From JADGRA01 sp052143535 (lineage in GTDB: Bacteria; Myxococcota; Myxococcia; Myxococcales; Myxococcaceae): a stretch of 64,000 nucleotides of DNA. The first letter of the stretch is position 1. Each line of letters opens with the position of its first letter. The notes under the pieces are model-generated. The model was not told the DNA's origin and made no database searches. It saw nothing but the letters and a program-made list of their open reading frames with translations. Positions 8,131-17,151 of the stretch are shown one piece after another. Both the position numbers and the translations under genes were made by a program. The DNA is taken from contig JBKQSS010000062.1 of the NCBI GenBank assembly GCA_052143535.1, positions 27,400 through 91,399 of the forward strand, written 5' to 3'.

Positions 8131-9292
8131 GGCCGTGGTCTCGGCCAAGGCGGCACGCGCGCTCCGGCACCTGCGCCCTTGGTGTTGGCGCACCGAGTTG
8201 GTGGAACCGCCGGCCGGAGACGCCCCAGGCCCGGTGGTGAGCGTCGTCGACCCGGGTGGAAACCCGGTTGGCCAGGCCCTCTACGCCAGGACCTCGCCCT
8301 TGGCGCTGCGGTTGCTGACCCGTCGGGGCCCGGACGAGGAGCCCATCGACGAGGGCTTCTTCCAACGCCGCCTCGAGGCATCCATCCAAAGGCGCGCCCC
8401 GCTTTTGCCTCGCCAGGCGCTGCGTCTGGTGCACGGCGAGTCGGACCTCCTGCCGGGCCTGGTGGTCGACCGCTACGGCAGCGCGCTGGTGCTGCAGTCT
8501 CTGTCCGAAGGCATGGACGCCCGGGAAGGCTTGCTCGCGCGCCTCCTGGTGCAGCTGACGGGCGCCACCCGGGTGGTGGCCCGCGACGACGGGAGCGGAC
8601 GGGACTTCGAGGGGCTGCCCCGTGAGGTGCGCCAGCTGCACGGCAAAGGAGCGGCGGTGGTGGACTTCAAAGAGGGCGAGAACTCCTTCCGAGTAGATTT
8701 GCTGAACGACATGAAGACCGGCGCCTTCTTGGACCAGGCCGACAACCATCTTCGGGCGGGGCAGCTCGGTGGCGGGCGGACGCTGGACTGTTTCAGCTAC
8801 CACGGCGGGTTTGCCCTGGCCCTGGCGCAGCACGGCGACGAGGTGCTGGCGGTGGAGCAGGACGCGGACGCGGCCGAGCGGCTGCGGGAGAACGCTGCTC
8901 GAAACGGTCACTCCAACGTGCAGGTGCATACGGCCAACGCCTTCGACGTCCTGCATGACTTCGACCGCACCGGCGAGCGCTTCGACACGGTGGTGCTGGA
9001 CCCGCCGGGGCTGGCCAAGCGCAGCAAGGGGCCCGACGCCGCCATGCGCGCCTACCGCGAGCTCAACGTGCGGGCACTGCGCCTGTTGCGGCCGGAGGGC
9101 CTCCTCGTCAGTTGCTCCTGCTCCGGGAAAGTCTCCCCAGCGGCCTTCGAGGAGATGTTGCTCGGCGCGGCCGAGGACGTCCGGCGGCCGATTCAAATTC
9201 TCGAGCGCCGCGGGCCAGGCGCAGACCATCCAGTCTTGGGCGGCCTTCCCGAGACGGAGTACCTCAAGGCCTTCTTCCTCCGGGCGCTATGA
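8117..9292 (+). CDS. rlmI: class I SAM-dependent rRNA methyltransferase, RlmI-like
   Basis: The 391-residue product has an N-terminal PUA-like region, a central LLPGLVVDRYGS segment near residue 112, and a Rossmann methyltransferase domain with TLDCFSYHGGFAL (SAM motif I) near 220, VLAVEQDADA and the catalytic-loop VVLDPPGLAK near residue 295. SCSCSGKVS near 335 matches the RlmI/RlmK (m5C1962 of 23S rRNA) group. GTG start at 8117 overlaps the preceding lipoprotein gene. The next gene starts in an ATGA overlap, so three genes form one unit. The specific rRNA target is inferred from the family. Confidence 0.85.
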   Translation: MASNRAVVSAKAARALRHLRPWCWRTELVEPPAGDAPGPVVSVVDPGGNPVGQALYARTSPLALRLLTRRGPDEEPIDEGFFQRRLEASIQRRAPLLPRQALRLVHGESDLLPGLVVDRYGSALVLQSLSEGMDAREGLLARLLVQLTGATRVVARDDGSGRDFEGLPREVRQLHGKGAAVVDFKEGENSFRVDLLNDMKTGAFLDQADNHLRAGQLGGGRTLDCFSYHGGFALALAQHGDEVLAVEQDADAAERLRENAARNGHSNVQVHTANAFDVLHDFDRTGERFDTVVLDPPGLAKRSKGPDAAMRAYRELNVRALRLLRPEGLLVSCSCSGKVSPAAFEEMLLGAAEDVRRPIQILERRGPGADHPVLGGLPETEYLKAFFLRAL

Positions 9293-9591
9293 GGCGCGAC
9301 TGCCTGGCACCGTGGCTTTTTCTGTGGGCCCTTCTCGGGTGCGCGGCGGCCTCGCCGGTGCCGGTTGGCTCGACTGCGGAAACCCAGCTTCACGCGCCCT
9401 GCCCAGCGAGCGGCGTGTGCGCCGAGCCGCTCAGCTGCACCGGTGGGGGGGACTCGGGTGAGGAGGCCACCTGCGAGCTCGGTTGCTACGGCGGGTGCCC
9501 GGCGCCGCTCACCTGCATGGCTCGTCCGGACGGACAAACCGGCGGCGTGTGCCAGCCGCCCCCCAAGCACTCCCATCCCTTTGGAAACTGA
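9289..9591 (+). CDS. small cysteine-rich lipoprotein
   Basis: The product has 100 residues. The signal peptide ends in a LLGC lipobox (Cys18), and about nine more cysteines follow, spaced like a small disulfide-stabilised domain (CPASGVCAEPLSC, CELGCYGGCPAPLTC). I recognise no family. Its ATG at 9289 lies inside the ATGA overlap with the methyltransferase gene, which supports translation. Many such short Cys-rich lipoproteins occur in myxobacteria. Confidence 0.7.
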   Translation: MRRDCLAPWLFLWALLGCAAASPVPVGSTAETQLHAPCPASGVCAEPLSCTGGGDSGEEATCELGCYGGCPAPLTCMARPDGQTGGVCQPPPKHSHPFGN

Positions 9592-9621
9592 CGAGGCGCA
9601 AGGCCCTCTTTGGCGGGGTGG

Positions 9622-10155
9622 CTACCCAGCCAAGTCCAGGTCCGCCCGAAGCCGCTTGGTGATGGCGAAGTACTCGGTCCGGCCAAACGGGACGTTGAGA
9701 ATGTGGAAGTCCTTCCGCGAGAGCCCGACGCAGCCGAAGCAGTAGGTGCAGTCCGCCAGGTTGCGCGACAGCACCAGGTAGGCGCTGGCGCTGCAATTCT
9801 CGCTGCGCAAGCAGTAGGCGCAAGCGTGGCAATTCTTGCAGTCCACGCAGTGGCTGCAGTTGTTGCAGAGCTGGCACCTCGTACAGTGCGTGCACTGGTG
9901 ACAGGCGTCGCAGGACTTGCAGAACATGCAGTCCGCGCAGCGCTCGCATTCGGTACAACCGTAGGAGCCGGGGTTGGCGGCGTCCGAGCCGGCGGCCCGC
10001 ACCAGGCCCGACAGTCGCTCGAGAAACTCCCGACGGCCGAGGGCGGCAATGGCCACTCGAGCCAGAGCGGCCTCGTCCGGTGCAGCCGAGCTGGGGCGAA
10101 CCCGGGATTCGGGGAGCACGGACGTCAAGGTTAGCACCGTCCCGAGCGAAGTCAC
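9622..10155 (-). CDS. protein with 17 cysteines at exact three-residue spacing
   Basis: The 177-residue product has a low-complexity N-terminal third, then cysteines at 67, 70, 73 and every third residue up to 115, followed by Cys121, 136, 139 and 142. It ends with a non-repetitive FHILNVPFGRTEYF segment. The pattern resembles uncharacterised proteins often mislabelled 'caib/baif family'. Cysteine every third residue would place thiols along one face of an extended or solenoid structure, which suggests metal clusters or a redox ladder; that is inference. No signal peptide is evident. GTG start at 10155. It is convergent with the lipoprotein gene. Confidence 0.75.
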   Translation of the reverse strand: MTSLGTVLTLTSVLPESRVRPSSAAPDEAALARVAIAALGRREFLERLSGLVRAAGSDAANPGSYGCTECERCADCMFCKSCDACHQCTHCTRCQLCNNCSHCVDCKNCHACAYCLRSENCSASAYLVLSRNLADCTYCFGCVGLSRKDFHILNVPFGRTEYFAITKRLRADLDLAG

Positions 10156-10185
10156 CGCTAGGCGCTATGCGTCCTCCCCCCACGG

Positions 10186-12216
10186 ATGGACCTCTCAGGC
10201 CTCAACCCGGAACAACGCGAGGCGGTCACCACCCCACGCGGGCCTCTCTTGGTGCTGGCCGGCGCCGGCAGCGGCAAGACGCGCGTCATCGTCCACCGCA
10301 TCGCCTGGCTTTTGTCCAAGGGCGCCCGGCCCGGCTCCATCCTGGCCGTCACCTTCACCAACAAAGCGGCGGCCGAATTGAAGGAGCGCCTCACCCGTCT
10401 GGCCGGCCGCCCCGCGGCCGAGGTGTGGGTGTCCACCTTCCATGCGCTCGGGGCCGAGGTGGCGCGCCAGGACTTGTTCCGGCTGGGCTGGCCGAAACGC
10501 TTCGCCGTGGCCGACGCGGGGGACCAGCTGGCTCTGGTGCGCCGGCTACTGCGCAGTGTGTCCCTCGACCAGCGGGCACTGGACGCGCGCCGCGTGGTGG
10601 CGGCCATCTCCCGGGCGAAGAATTCGGGCCTGCCCCTGGTGAAGGAGGCCGCCCGGGAGGGGGATGACTGCGGCCGGCTGGCGGCCGAAGCCTTTCCGCT
10701 CTACCAACGGGCACTCCGGGCGCAGGGTGCGGTGGACTTCGACGACCTCATCCTCTTGCCCTTGCAGCTCTTCCGCGAGCACCCGGACGTGCTGGCCCGC
10801 TGGCGCCGGCGCTTCCAGACGCTCCTCGTGGACGAATTCCAAGACACCAACCCACCGCAACTGGAGTTTGTCCGGCTGCTGGCGGGGGCCAGAGCGGACG
10901 TCTGCGCTGTGGGAGACGATGACCAGTGCATTTACGGCTGGCGCGGTGCCGAGGTGCGCAACATTTTGGACTTCCAGCGCCATTTCCCCGGGACCAGGGA
11001 GGTGGTGCTCAGCCGCAACTACCGCTCGGCAGGGCCGGTCCTGGCGGCGGCCAGCGCCGTCATTTCTGCCCTCCCCGAGCGGCGAGAAAAACAGCTGTCG
11101 GCCGAACGGCCGGAGGGCGTCCCGGTACAGGTGGTGGTGCTGCCGGGCGAAGACGACGAGGCGGACTGGGTGGCTCGCGCCGTGGAGAAGCGACTCGAGG
11201 CGGGCCTCGCGCCCGAGCAAGTGGCCGTCTTGTACCGGACCAACGGACAGTCCCGGCCCCTGGAGGAAAGCCTTCGCGCCCGGGGACTTCCCTTCGAGGT
11301 GCTGGGCGGCACCGAATTCTTTCACCAGCGAGAGGTGAAGGACGTGGTGGCCTACCTCAAGGCGCTGGCCAACCCCCTCGACGAGGTGTCGCTGTTGCGC
11401 ATCATCAACGTGCCGGCCCGGGGGATTGGCGACGCCACCATGGAATGCCTCCTGGCCCACGCCCGAAGCCGGGGCCTGGGCGTCCAGCAGACGCTGGCAG
11501 TGGCCGGCGCGGTGCCCGGGCTGTCCCCTGGGGCGGCCACCCGGGTGGAGGGCTTCTCGGCCTTGCTGAGCCGGATGCGGCAGCGGCTAACGGCCGAGCC
11601 GATGGGGCAGGTGGCGCGCTCCCTGCTGGTGGAGATTGGCTTCGCCGAGGACACCCGCGCCGGGGCAAAGGACGCAAGCGTGGCGCAGGCGCGCTTGCGT
11701 GGCGTGGAGGGCGTGCTCGCCTCTCTCGAGGCCTACCAGAGCCGCCAGGGCCCGCGGGCCGACCTGATTTCCTGGCTCAACCGCCTGTCGCTCGACGCCC
11801 GGGAGGAGGAGCAGGCCCCCGAGCGGGGCCGCGTGGCCCTCATGACGCTGCATGCTGCGAAGGGCCTCGAGTTTCGGGTGGTGTTTGTGGTGGGCCTCGA
11901 GGAGGGGCTGTTGCCCCACGCCGGAATGCTGGGCGAGCCCCCCAACCTGGACGAAGAACGGCGACTGGCCTACGTCGGCTTCACCCGGGCTCGCGACGAG
12001 CTGGTGCTCACCCGCGCCGCGAGCCGCCTGCGGCGGGGGCGCGAGGTGCTGCGCACTCCCTCCCGTTTCCTCCAGGACCTCCCGGCCCAAGGCGTCGTGC
12101 TGTCTGACCTCACCCTCGCCGCCCCCCGGCCGGCCAGTCCCGGAGACGGCACCGTCTTCGCCCGGCTGCGCGAACAGTTCCGGGCGGCCGGGGCCGAGGA
12201 ACCCCCGTCTGCTTGA
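10186..12216 (+). CDS. UvrD/PcrA/Rep-type DNA helicase
   Basis: Superfamily 1A 3'-5' helicase, 676 residues. It has the Q motif NPEQREAV, Walker A GAGSGKT at 26-32, motif Ia TFTNKAAAELKERL, Walker B LLVDEFQDTN near 222, motif III GDDDQCIYGWRGA near 244, motif IV SRNYRS and motif VI EERRLAYVGFTRARDEL near 600. Length and order fit PcrA/UvrD, which act in nucleotide excision repair and removal of stalled polymerase or RecA. The C-terminal Tudor-like end is short. It is divergent from the Cys-triplet gene. Confidence 0.93.
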   Translation: MDLSGLNPEQREAVTTPRGPLLVLAGAGSGKTRVIVHRIAWLLSKGARPGSILAVTFTNKAAAELKERLTRLAGRPAAEVWVSTFHALGAEVARQDLFRLGWPKRFAVADAGDQLALVRRLLRSVSLDQRALDARRVVAAISRAKNSGLPLVKEAAREGDDCGRLAAEAFPLYQRALRAQGAVDFDDLILLPLQLFREHPDVLARWRRRFQTLLVDEFQDTNPPQLEFVRLLAGARADVCAVGDDDQCIYGWRGAEVRNILDFQRHFPGTREVVLSRNYRSAGPVLAAASAVISALPERREKQLSAERPEGVPVQVVVLPGEDDEADWVARAVEKRLEAGLAPEQVAVLYRTNGQSRPLEESLRARGLPFEVLGGTEFFHQREVKDVVAYLKALANPLDEVSLLRIINVPARGIGDATMECLLAHARSRGLGVQQTLAVAGAVPGLSPGAATRVEGFSALLSRMRQRLTAEPMGQVARSLLVEIGFAEDTRAGAKDASVAQARLRGVEGVLASLEAYQSRQGPRADLISWLNRLSLDAREEEQAPERGRVALMTLHAAKGLEFRVVFVVGLEEGLLPHAGMLGEPPNLDEERRLAYVGFTRARDELVLTRAASRLRRGREVLRTPSRFLQDLPAQGVVLSDLTLAAPRPASPGDGTVFARLREQFRAAGAEEPPSA

Positions 12217-12241
12217 CTTACGGGGCAGCTCCCTCTAGATG
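12213..12241 (+). promoter_or_regulatory. candidate housekeeping promoter for rplM-rpsI
   Basis: TTGACT at 12213-12218 is a near-consensus -35 box. TAGATG at 12236-12241, after a 17-base spacer, is a weak -10. It overlaps the helicase stop and lies about 55 bases before the rplM start. Confidence 0.35.
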
Positions 12242-12295
12242 GGCACCCTTTTTCCCTCGCGGCGTTTGGCGGGGTCGGCCCCGGAGTGTCGTTCG

Positions 12296-12742
12296 ATGTC
12301 GCACAGGACTTACAGCGCACGGCCCGTTGACGTGAAGCGGGCGTGGCACGTCGTGGACGTGGCCGACAAGGTCCTCGGCCGCGCGGCGAGCCAGATTGCC
12401 ACCCTCCTCAAGGGGAAGCACAAGGCCATCTACACGCCCTCCTTGGACACCGGGGACCACGTCATCGTCATCAACGCCGCTCGCGTCAAGGTGACCGGGA
12501 CGAAGGAGAGCAAGAAGCTCTACTACCGCCACCCGCGCGCCGGCTTCCCTGGAGCCCTGAAGACCACCAATCTCGCCGCCCTGCGGGCACGCCACCCCGA
12601 GGACATTGTTCTCAACGCTGTTCGCCGGATGCTTCCACGCAATGCGCTGGGCCGACAGATGATGACCAAGCTGCGCGTCTACCCGGGCGACACCCACCCC
12701 CACGCGGCCCAGAAGCCCGAGCCCCGCCAGGTCGAGGCCTGA
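12296..12742 (+). CDS. rplM: 50S ribosomal protein L13
   Basis: 148-residue L13. The start MSHRTYSARPVDVKRAW matches the conserved N-terminus (TYSAKP...W). LGRAASQIATLLKGK, DTGDHVIVINA, KKLYYRHP and AVRRMLPRNALGR are conserved blocks. The ATG at 12296 was chosen over an upstream in-frame start because it begins where L13 proteins begin. It is an early-assembly large-subunit protein and is followed 2 bases later by rpsI, the standard pair. Confidence 0.97.
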   Translation: MSHRTYSARPVDVKRAWHVVDVADKVLGRAASQIATLLKGKHKAIYTPSLDTGDHVIVINAARVKVTGTKESKKLYYRHPRAGFPGALKTTNLAALRARHPEDIVLNAVRRMLPRNALGRQMMTKLRVYPGDTHPHAAQKPEPRQVEA

Positions 12743-12744
12743 AG

Positions 12745-13146
12745 ATGCCCATTCACGCAGAGAAGGGGTTTTACGCCACCGGACGCCGCAAGGAGTCCAC
12801 CGCCCGGGTGTGGCTGAAGGAAGGCACCGGCGTCGTCATCATCAACGACCGGCCAATCGACGAATACTTCGGGCGGGAAACGTCGAAGATGATTCTGCAC
12901 CAGCCGCTGCAAGTCCTCGAGCAGCTCGGCAAGGTGGACATCACCGTCAACGTCCGCGGCGGCGGTCTCTCCGGCCAGGCCGGGGCCATCCGTCACGGGC
13001 TTGCCCGAGCGCTGTGCGAGTTCAACCCGGAGTTCCGTGCCCCGCTGAAGAAAGCGGGCTTCCTCACTCGCGACGCCCGCGTGGTGGAGCGCAAGAAGTA
13101 CGGCCAGCCCGGAGCGCGCCGGCGCTTCCAGTTCAGCAAGCGCTGA
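12745..13146 (+). CDS. rpsI: 30S ribosomal protein S9
   Basis: 133-residue S9. FYATGRRKESTARVWL near residues 8-23, INVRGGG-type VNVRGGGLSGQAGAIRHG, LTRDARVVERKKYGQPGARRRFQFSKR at the end, with the invariant C-terminal Lys-Arg that contacts P-site tRNA. ATG follows the rplM stop by 2 bases, so the two are translationally coupled. Confidence 0.97.
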   Translation: MPIHAEKGFYATGRRKESTARVWLKEGTGVVIINDRPIDEYFGRETSKMILHQPLQVLEQLGKVDITVNVRGGGLSGQAGAIRHGLARALCEFNPEFRAPLKKAGFLTRDARVVERKKYGQPGARRRFQFSKR

Positions 13147-13246
13147 TCCACCGCCGTCCCCCCACAACCCGCCCGAGGGGCCTGGTGGCGACAGTTGCCT
13201 GACCTTCCCCAGGCCGGGTGCTAGGCTTCCCAGTCGGCTCAACTCG

Positions 13247-14584
13247 ATGGAACTCAACGAGATCCTGCAGATCGCGCTGCGGGGCGGTGCGTCCGACATC
13301 CACCTCAAGGCGGGCCTGCCGCCCATGTTCCGCGTGGACGGCTCGCTGGTGCCGCTCAAGGACGGCAAGCGGTTGCCACCCGAGGAAGTGGCCCGCATGG
13401 CGTTCGGCATCATGAACGAGTACCAACGCGAGCGCTTCAAGGCGAGTAACGAAGTGGACCTCGCTTACGGCGTGCCGGGCCTCGGGCGCTTCCGCGTCAA
13501 CGTCTTCCAGCAACGCGGGACGGTGGGGGCAGTCCTGCGCGTCATTCCCTTCAAGGTGATGACCATCCGGGACCTGATGCTTCCTCCGGTGCTGGAGAAA
13601 ATCGCGCTCGACGAGCGCGGGTTGGTGCTGGTGACGGGGACTACCGGCTCCGGAAAGAGCACCACGCTGGCGGCGATGATCGATCACATCAACGCCAACG
13701 AGACCAACCACATCATGACCATCGAGGACCCGATCGAGTTCCTGATTCGGGACAAGCGCTCCATCGTCAACCAGCGCGAGGTGGGGGTGGACACCATGTC
13801 CTTCAGCCAGGCGCTGAAGAGTGCCCTGCGCCAAGACCCGGACGTCATCCTGGTGGGCGAAATGCGGGACCTGGAGACCATCGAAACCGCGCTCACCGCG
13901 GCCGAGACCGGCCACTTGGTGATGTCCACCCTGCATACCCTCGACGCCACCGAGACCATCAACCGGATTGTGTCGGTGTTTCCGCCGTACCAGCAGAAGC
14001 AAGTCCGGCTCCAACTCGGCTCGGTGCTGAAGGCCGTCGTTTCGCAGCGCCTGGTGCCCAGGGCCGATGGGAAGGGCCGGGTGGCGGCGGTGGAAGTCCT
14101 CAAGGCAACCGCCCGCGTCCGCGAACTCATCGAGGACAAGGACCGCACCAAGGAAATTCCGGACGCCATCGCCCAGGGTCACCAGACGTACGGCACCCAG
14201 ACGTTTGACCAGTCGCTGATGCAGCTGGTGCGGCAGGGGCTCATTACCTACGACGAGGCCTACCGTCAGGCCAGCAACCCCGATGACTTCGCGCTGCGCT
14301 TCAGCGGCATCAGCGCCACCGGCGACAGCAAGTGGGACGACTTCGAGGGGCGGACGGACGGCGCCAGCGCGCCCGGCTCCCTGGCCTTCGCCCAGCGCGG
14401 GGCCCCTGGCTCGGGAGCGCCGGCTGGCACTCCGGCGCGCCCGGCGGCTGCAGTCCCGCGGCCGCCGCCGCAACCGTTGCCCACGCCGCCGCGGTCGTCG
14501 ACTCCACCGGCACCTCGCACCGCCACCCCCCAGCCCCAGGCCGCGACCGGGGCCGACGACGACTTCCAAATCGAGCGCTTCTAG
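13247..14584 (+). CDS. pilT: type IV pilus retraction ATPase PilT with long Pro-rich tail
   Basis: PilT hexamers depolymerise type IV pili for twitching or social motility. The Walker A GTTGSGKST is at 131-139, the Asp box IEDPIEFL near 160, Walker B DPDVILVGEMRD near 197 and the His box TGHLVMSTLHT near 222. The first 350 residues match PilT. About 95 further residues are rich in Ala, Pro and Gly and end in DDDFQIERF, which is unusual and may be a docking or regulatory tail. No other pil genes are in the window. Confidence 0.93.
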   Translation: MELNEILQIALRGGASDIHLKAGLPPMFRVDGSLVPLKDGKRLPPEEVARMAFGIMNEYQRERFKASNEVDLAYGVPGLGRFRVNVFQQRGTVGAVLRVIPFKVMTIRDLMLPPVLEKIALDERGLVLVTGTTGSGKSTTLAAMIDHINANETNHIMTIEDPIEFLIRDKRSIVNQREVGVDTMSFSQALKSALRQDPDVILVGEMRDLETIETALTAAETGHLVMSTLHTLDATETINRIVSVFPPYQQKQVRLQLGSVLKAVVSQRLVPRADGKGRVAAVEVLKATARVRELIEDKDRTKEIPDAIAQGHQTYGTQTFDQSLMQLVRQGLITYDEAYRQASNPDDFALRFSGISATGDSKWDDFEGRTDGASAPGSLAFAQRGAPGSGAPAGTPARPAAAVPRPPPQPLPTPPRSSTPPAPRTATPQPQAATGADDDFQIERF

Positions 14585-14697
14585 GCGCAGCCTGCTCGGC
14601 TGGCTGTTCCTCCCGAGAAAGGCCGCCGCTGAATGCCGGAGCGCTTGCCTCCAAGGCTTTGAATCCGGCGATGCCCAGTACTAGGTTCTCGCCCCCG

Positions 14698-15465
14698 ATG
14701 GGCCGCCTCACTCTTCTCTGTCTCGCCGCGATGGCTGCCGGCTGCACCACCTTTGCCGGCAGCTCGACCAGGGCCCCGGTGTACGCGAGCGACGCTTCCA
14801 CCAACATGCGCCTTGGTAACGAGGCGCTGGCCGACCACCAGTACGGCATGGCCGAGAAGTACTTCGAGTACGTCAAGTTGAAGTACCCCTTCCTCGACGC
14901 CTCGCGAGAGGCCGAAGTCCGGATGGCCGACGTCAGCTTCGACCACGAGCTCTGGACCGAGGCGCGCGACCGCTACACCGTCTTCGTCAAGCTGCACCCC
15001 TCGTACTTCCGGGTGGACTACTGCGCCTACCGCGCCGCATTGACTTACTGGCGCGAGATGCCCAGCAGCCTCTTCATCCTCCCTCCACCCTCGGAGCGGG
15101 AGCAGACGCAAGTGAAGGGTGCCTGGGACAGCATGTCGACCTTTATCAAAACCTACCCCTCCTCGGTATACGTGCCGGAGGCGAAAAAATACGCCGAGGA
15201 CGCGCGCCAGAGGCTGGCCCAGCATGAGATGTACGTGGCCGACTTCTACGAGAAGCGTGGCCATCTGGAAGGGGCGGTGGGACGGCTGGAGACGCTGGTG
15301 ACGAAGTACCCGGGCCAGGACGAGGCCACCATCCTCTTCCGACTCTATGGCCTCTACATCCGGCTCAGCGACCCAGTGCACGCCCGGGGCGCCCTGGAGC
15401 GCATCGTCACCAGGCTTCCCGGAACGCCCGCCGCGCAGCGCGCGCAAGCCATGCTCGGAAGCTGA
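14698..15465 (+). CDS. BamD-like TPR outer-membrane lipoprotein
   Basis: Lipoprotein signal MGRLTLLCLAAMAAGC (lipobox AAGC) is followed by TPR-like helices: LGNEALADHQYGMAEKYF, KLKYPFLDASREAEVRMADV and YCAYRAALTYWREMPS resemble BamD/YfiO. BamD is the lipoprotein of the outer-membrane protein assembly complex. The length of 255 residues fits. ATG at 14671 would add nine residues and is an alternative start. No BamA is in view, so a BamD paralogue is possible. Confidence 0.75.
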   Translation: MGRLTLLCLAAMAAGCTTFAGSSTRAPVYASDASTNMRLGNEALADHQYGMAEKYFEYVKLKYPFLDASREAEVRMADVSFDHELWTEARDRYTVFVKLHPSYFRVDYCAYRAALTYWREMPSSLFILPPPSEREQTQVKGAWDSMSTFIKTYPSSVYVPEAKKYAEDARQRLAQHEMYVADFYEKRGHLEGAVGRLETLVTKYPGQDEATILFRLYGLYIRLSDPVHARGALERIVTRLPGTPAAQRAQAMLGS

Positions 15466-15492
15466 GGACGGCTGTCGCCCCCCTTTGCAAGG

Positions 15493-16176
15493 ATGAGCGC
15501 GCGCTCACGCTTCGCCACCGTGGCGGGACTGGGAGGCGTGGCCCTCGCCGCGGCGGGACTCCTCTGGGTGCTCCCGTCGTTGGTTGGTCTCGCTGGCGGG
15601 ACTGCCCCGGAGGTGGCCAGCGTCCTCGCCCACGCTTCGCGCCCCCCGGTGGTTCTGCCCATCCCGGGCAGCGAGGCCCCGCTGGTGGGGCATTCCCTGC
15701 ATTTCGAGCGCGTCACTGTCGCCGACGAGGGACTCGACCGTGCGCGTGCCGTCTCCACCTTGGACTTCGAGGGCACCCTCGGCTCGATACGCGTCTCCTC
15801 GCTGGGCCGAGAGACGACGCATTTCCAGCGCAACGCCACCGGCTGGCAACTCGAGGGAAGCCTCACTCCGACGCTCGCCGGGGTGCTATCGGCGCTGGTT
15901 GCTCGGCGGCTTGCACTGCAGACTTCCAACGCAGCTGCGCTCGGGGAACTGCACACCCCAGCCGACCGGGAGGAGGCGCTGGCCGAGCCGGCGCTGCGTG
16001 CACGGCTCGCCCATCCTGTGCGCAACGGGGCGATTCAGGCCTGGTACATGCGCTTTGAAGCGGGCGAAGTCACAGTCACCGAGGAGGAGGAGCCGCCCAA
16101 GCAGCTGCATCGGCTCCGGCTGGTGCCTCGGGCGCCGGCGTCTTTGGAATTCGTCTTCGCTGGGTCCCTGCTGTAA
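15493..16176 (+). CDS. membrane-anchored hypothetical protein
   Basis: 227 residues. A single N-terminal hydrophobic segment (about 8-36, GLGGVALAAAGLLWVLP) acts as anchor or signal. The rest looks like an extracytoplasmic beta-rich domain with PLVGHSLHFERVTV and ATGWQLEGSLTPTLAGVL. The topology resembles the small inner-membrane GspN-like proteins, but no diagnostic motif is seen. It lies between the BamD-like gene and the FHA gene on the same strand. Confidence 0.6.
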   Translation: MSARSRFATVAGLGGVALAAAGLLWVLPSLVGLAGGTAPEVASVLAHASRPPVVLPIPGSEAPLVGHSLHFERVTVADEGLDRARAVSTLDFEGTLGSIRVSSLGRETTHFQRNATGWQLEGSLTPTLAGVLSALVARRLALQTSNAAALGELHTPADREEALAEPALRARLAHPVRNGAIQAWYMRFEAGEVTVTEEEEPPKQLHRLRLVPRAPASLEFVFAGSLL

Positions 16177-16209
16177 GGTGACTCAAATGCTTCGAAGGGT
16201 CGCGGCGCC

Positions 16210-17151
16210 GTGAGTGGACCCGGGACCGGTGACGTGGCCTACGCCCTGAAGTTCATCTCCGGCAAATACCAGGGCGGCGAATTCCCGCTCAAGCCGAACA
16301 AGCAGGTGGTCATCGGGCGCTCCAGCGAGCTGGACATGGTGCTGGTGGAGGACATGGTTTCGCGCAAGCACGCGAAAATCGCCGTCCAGGGCGCGAAAAT
16401 CACCATCGAGGACCTGGGCAGCACCAACGGCACCTTCGTCAACGGCGAAAAGGTACGCACCGCGCGCCTCAAGGAAGGCGACCGCATTCTCATCGGGACC
16501 TCCATCCTCAAGCTGGTGGTAGCCGGCGCGGAGAGCACCCAGCTGAGCGACGCGGCGGTGAAGCACAACCTCGAGGCGGCGGCACAAGCCCAGGCGGCGA
16601 AGACCAAGACGTCGTCGATGAGCGGGAAAATCGAGGACATTCCCCTCCCCGACCTGCTCCAGCTTTTCCATACCTCCAAGAAGAATGGCGTCCTGGTGGT
16701 GACTGGCGCGCACGAGGCGCGCATCTACCTGCGGCAGGGCCGGGTCTACTACGCCGTCATCGGCGGCCGGCACGAACTCGGGCCGCAGAAGAGCTTCAAT
16801 CGCATCATCACCTGGGAAGACGGCGACTTTGAGCTCCGTCCGGCCGAGGCCGATGAATTCATGGTCGAGCTGGACCACTCCACCGAGGCGCTCCTCATGG
16901 ACGCCCTCCGGCTGATGGATGAGTACAAGCGCATCGCCCGCGACCTGCCGGCCCCGGACGCTCAGCTCGTCCTCTGCCAGCCCCTCAGCAAGCCGCTGCG
17001 CGAGCTGACGCCGCGGGAGCTGGACATTTTCCAGCTCGTCTACAACCACGGCAGTCTCCAGGAGATGTGCGACCACTCGCTCATCGACGACGTGGAGATT
17101 GCCCAAGGCGTTTTGGACTTGCTGCGCAAGGACTACATCCGAGGAGCCTAA
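16210..17151 (+). CDS. FHA domain protein with C-terminal DUF4388 (PATAN) domain
   Basis: The FHA fold (about residues 15-95) shows IGRSSELDMVLVEDMVSRKHAKI and DLGSTNGTFVNG, the phosphothreonine-binding residues. DUF4388/PATAN follows (about 140-230) with GKIEDIPLPDLLQLFH and ARIYLRQGRVYYAVIGG. Such fusions are typical of Myxococcota and link Ser/Thr kinase signalling to gliding, pilus or developmental outputs. The GTG start is at 16210. The stop TAA shares its last A with the selD ATG. Confidence 0.88.
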   Translation: MSGPGTGDVAYALKFISGKYQGGEFPLKPNKQVVIGRSSELDMVLVEDMVSRKHAKIAVQGAKITIEDLGSTNGTFVNGEKVRTARLKEGDRILIGTSILKLVVAGAESTQLSDAAVKHNLEAAAQAQAAKTKTSSMSGKIEDIPLPDLLQLFHTSKKNGVLVVTGAHEARIYLRQGRVYYAVIGGRHELGPQKSFNRIITWEDGDFELRPAEADEFMVELDHSTEALLMDALRLMDEYKRIARDLPAPDAQLVLCQPLSKPLRELTPRELDIFQLVYNHGSLQEMCDHSLIDDVEIAQGVLDLLRKDYIRGA

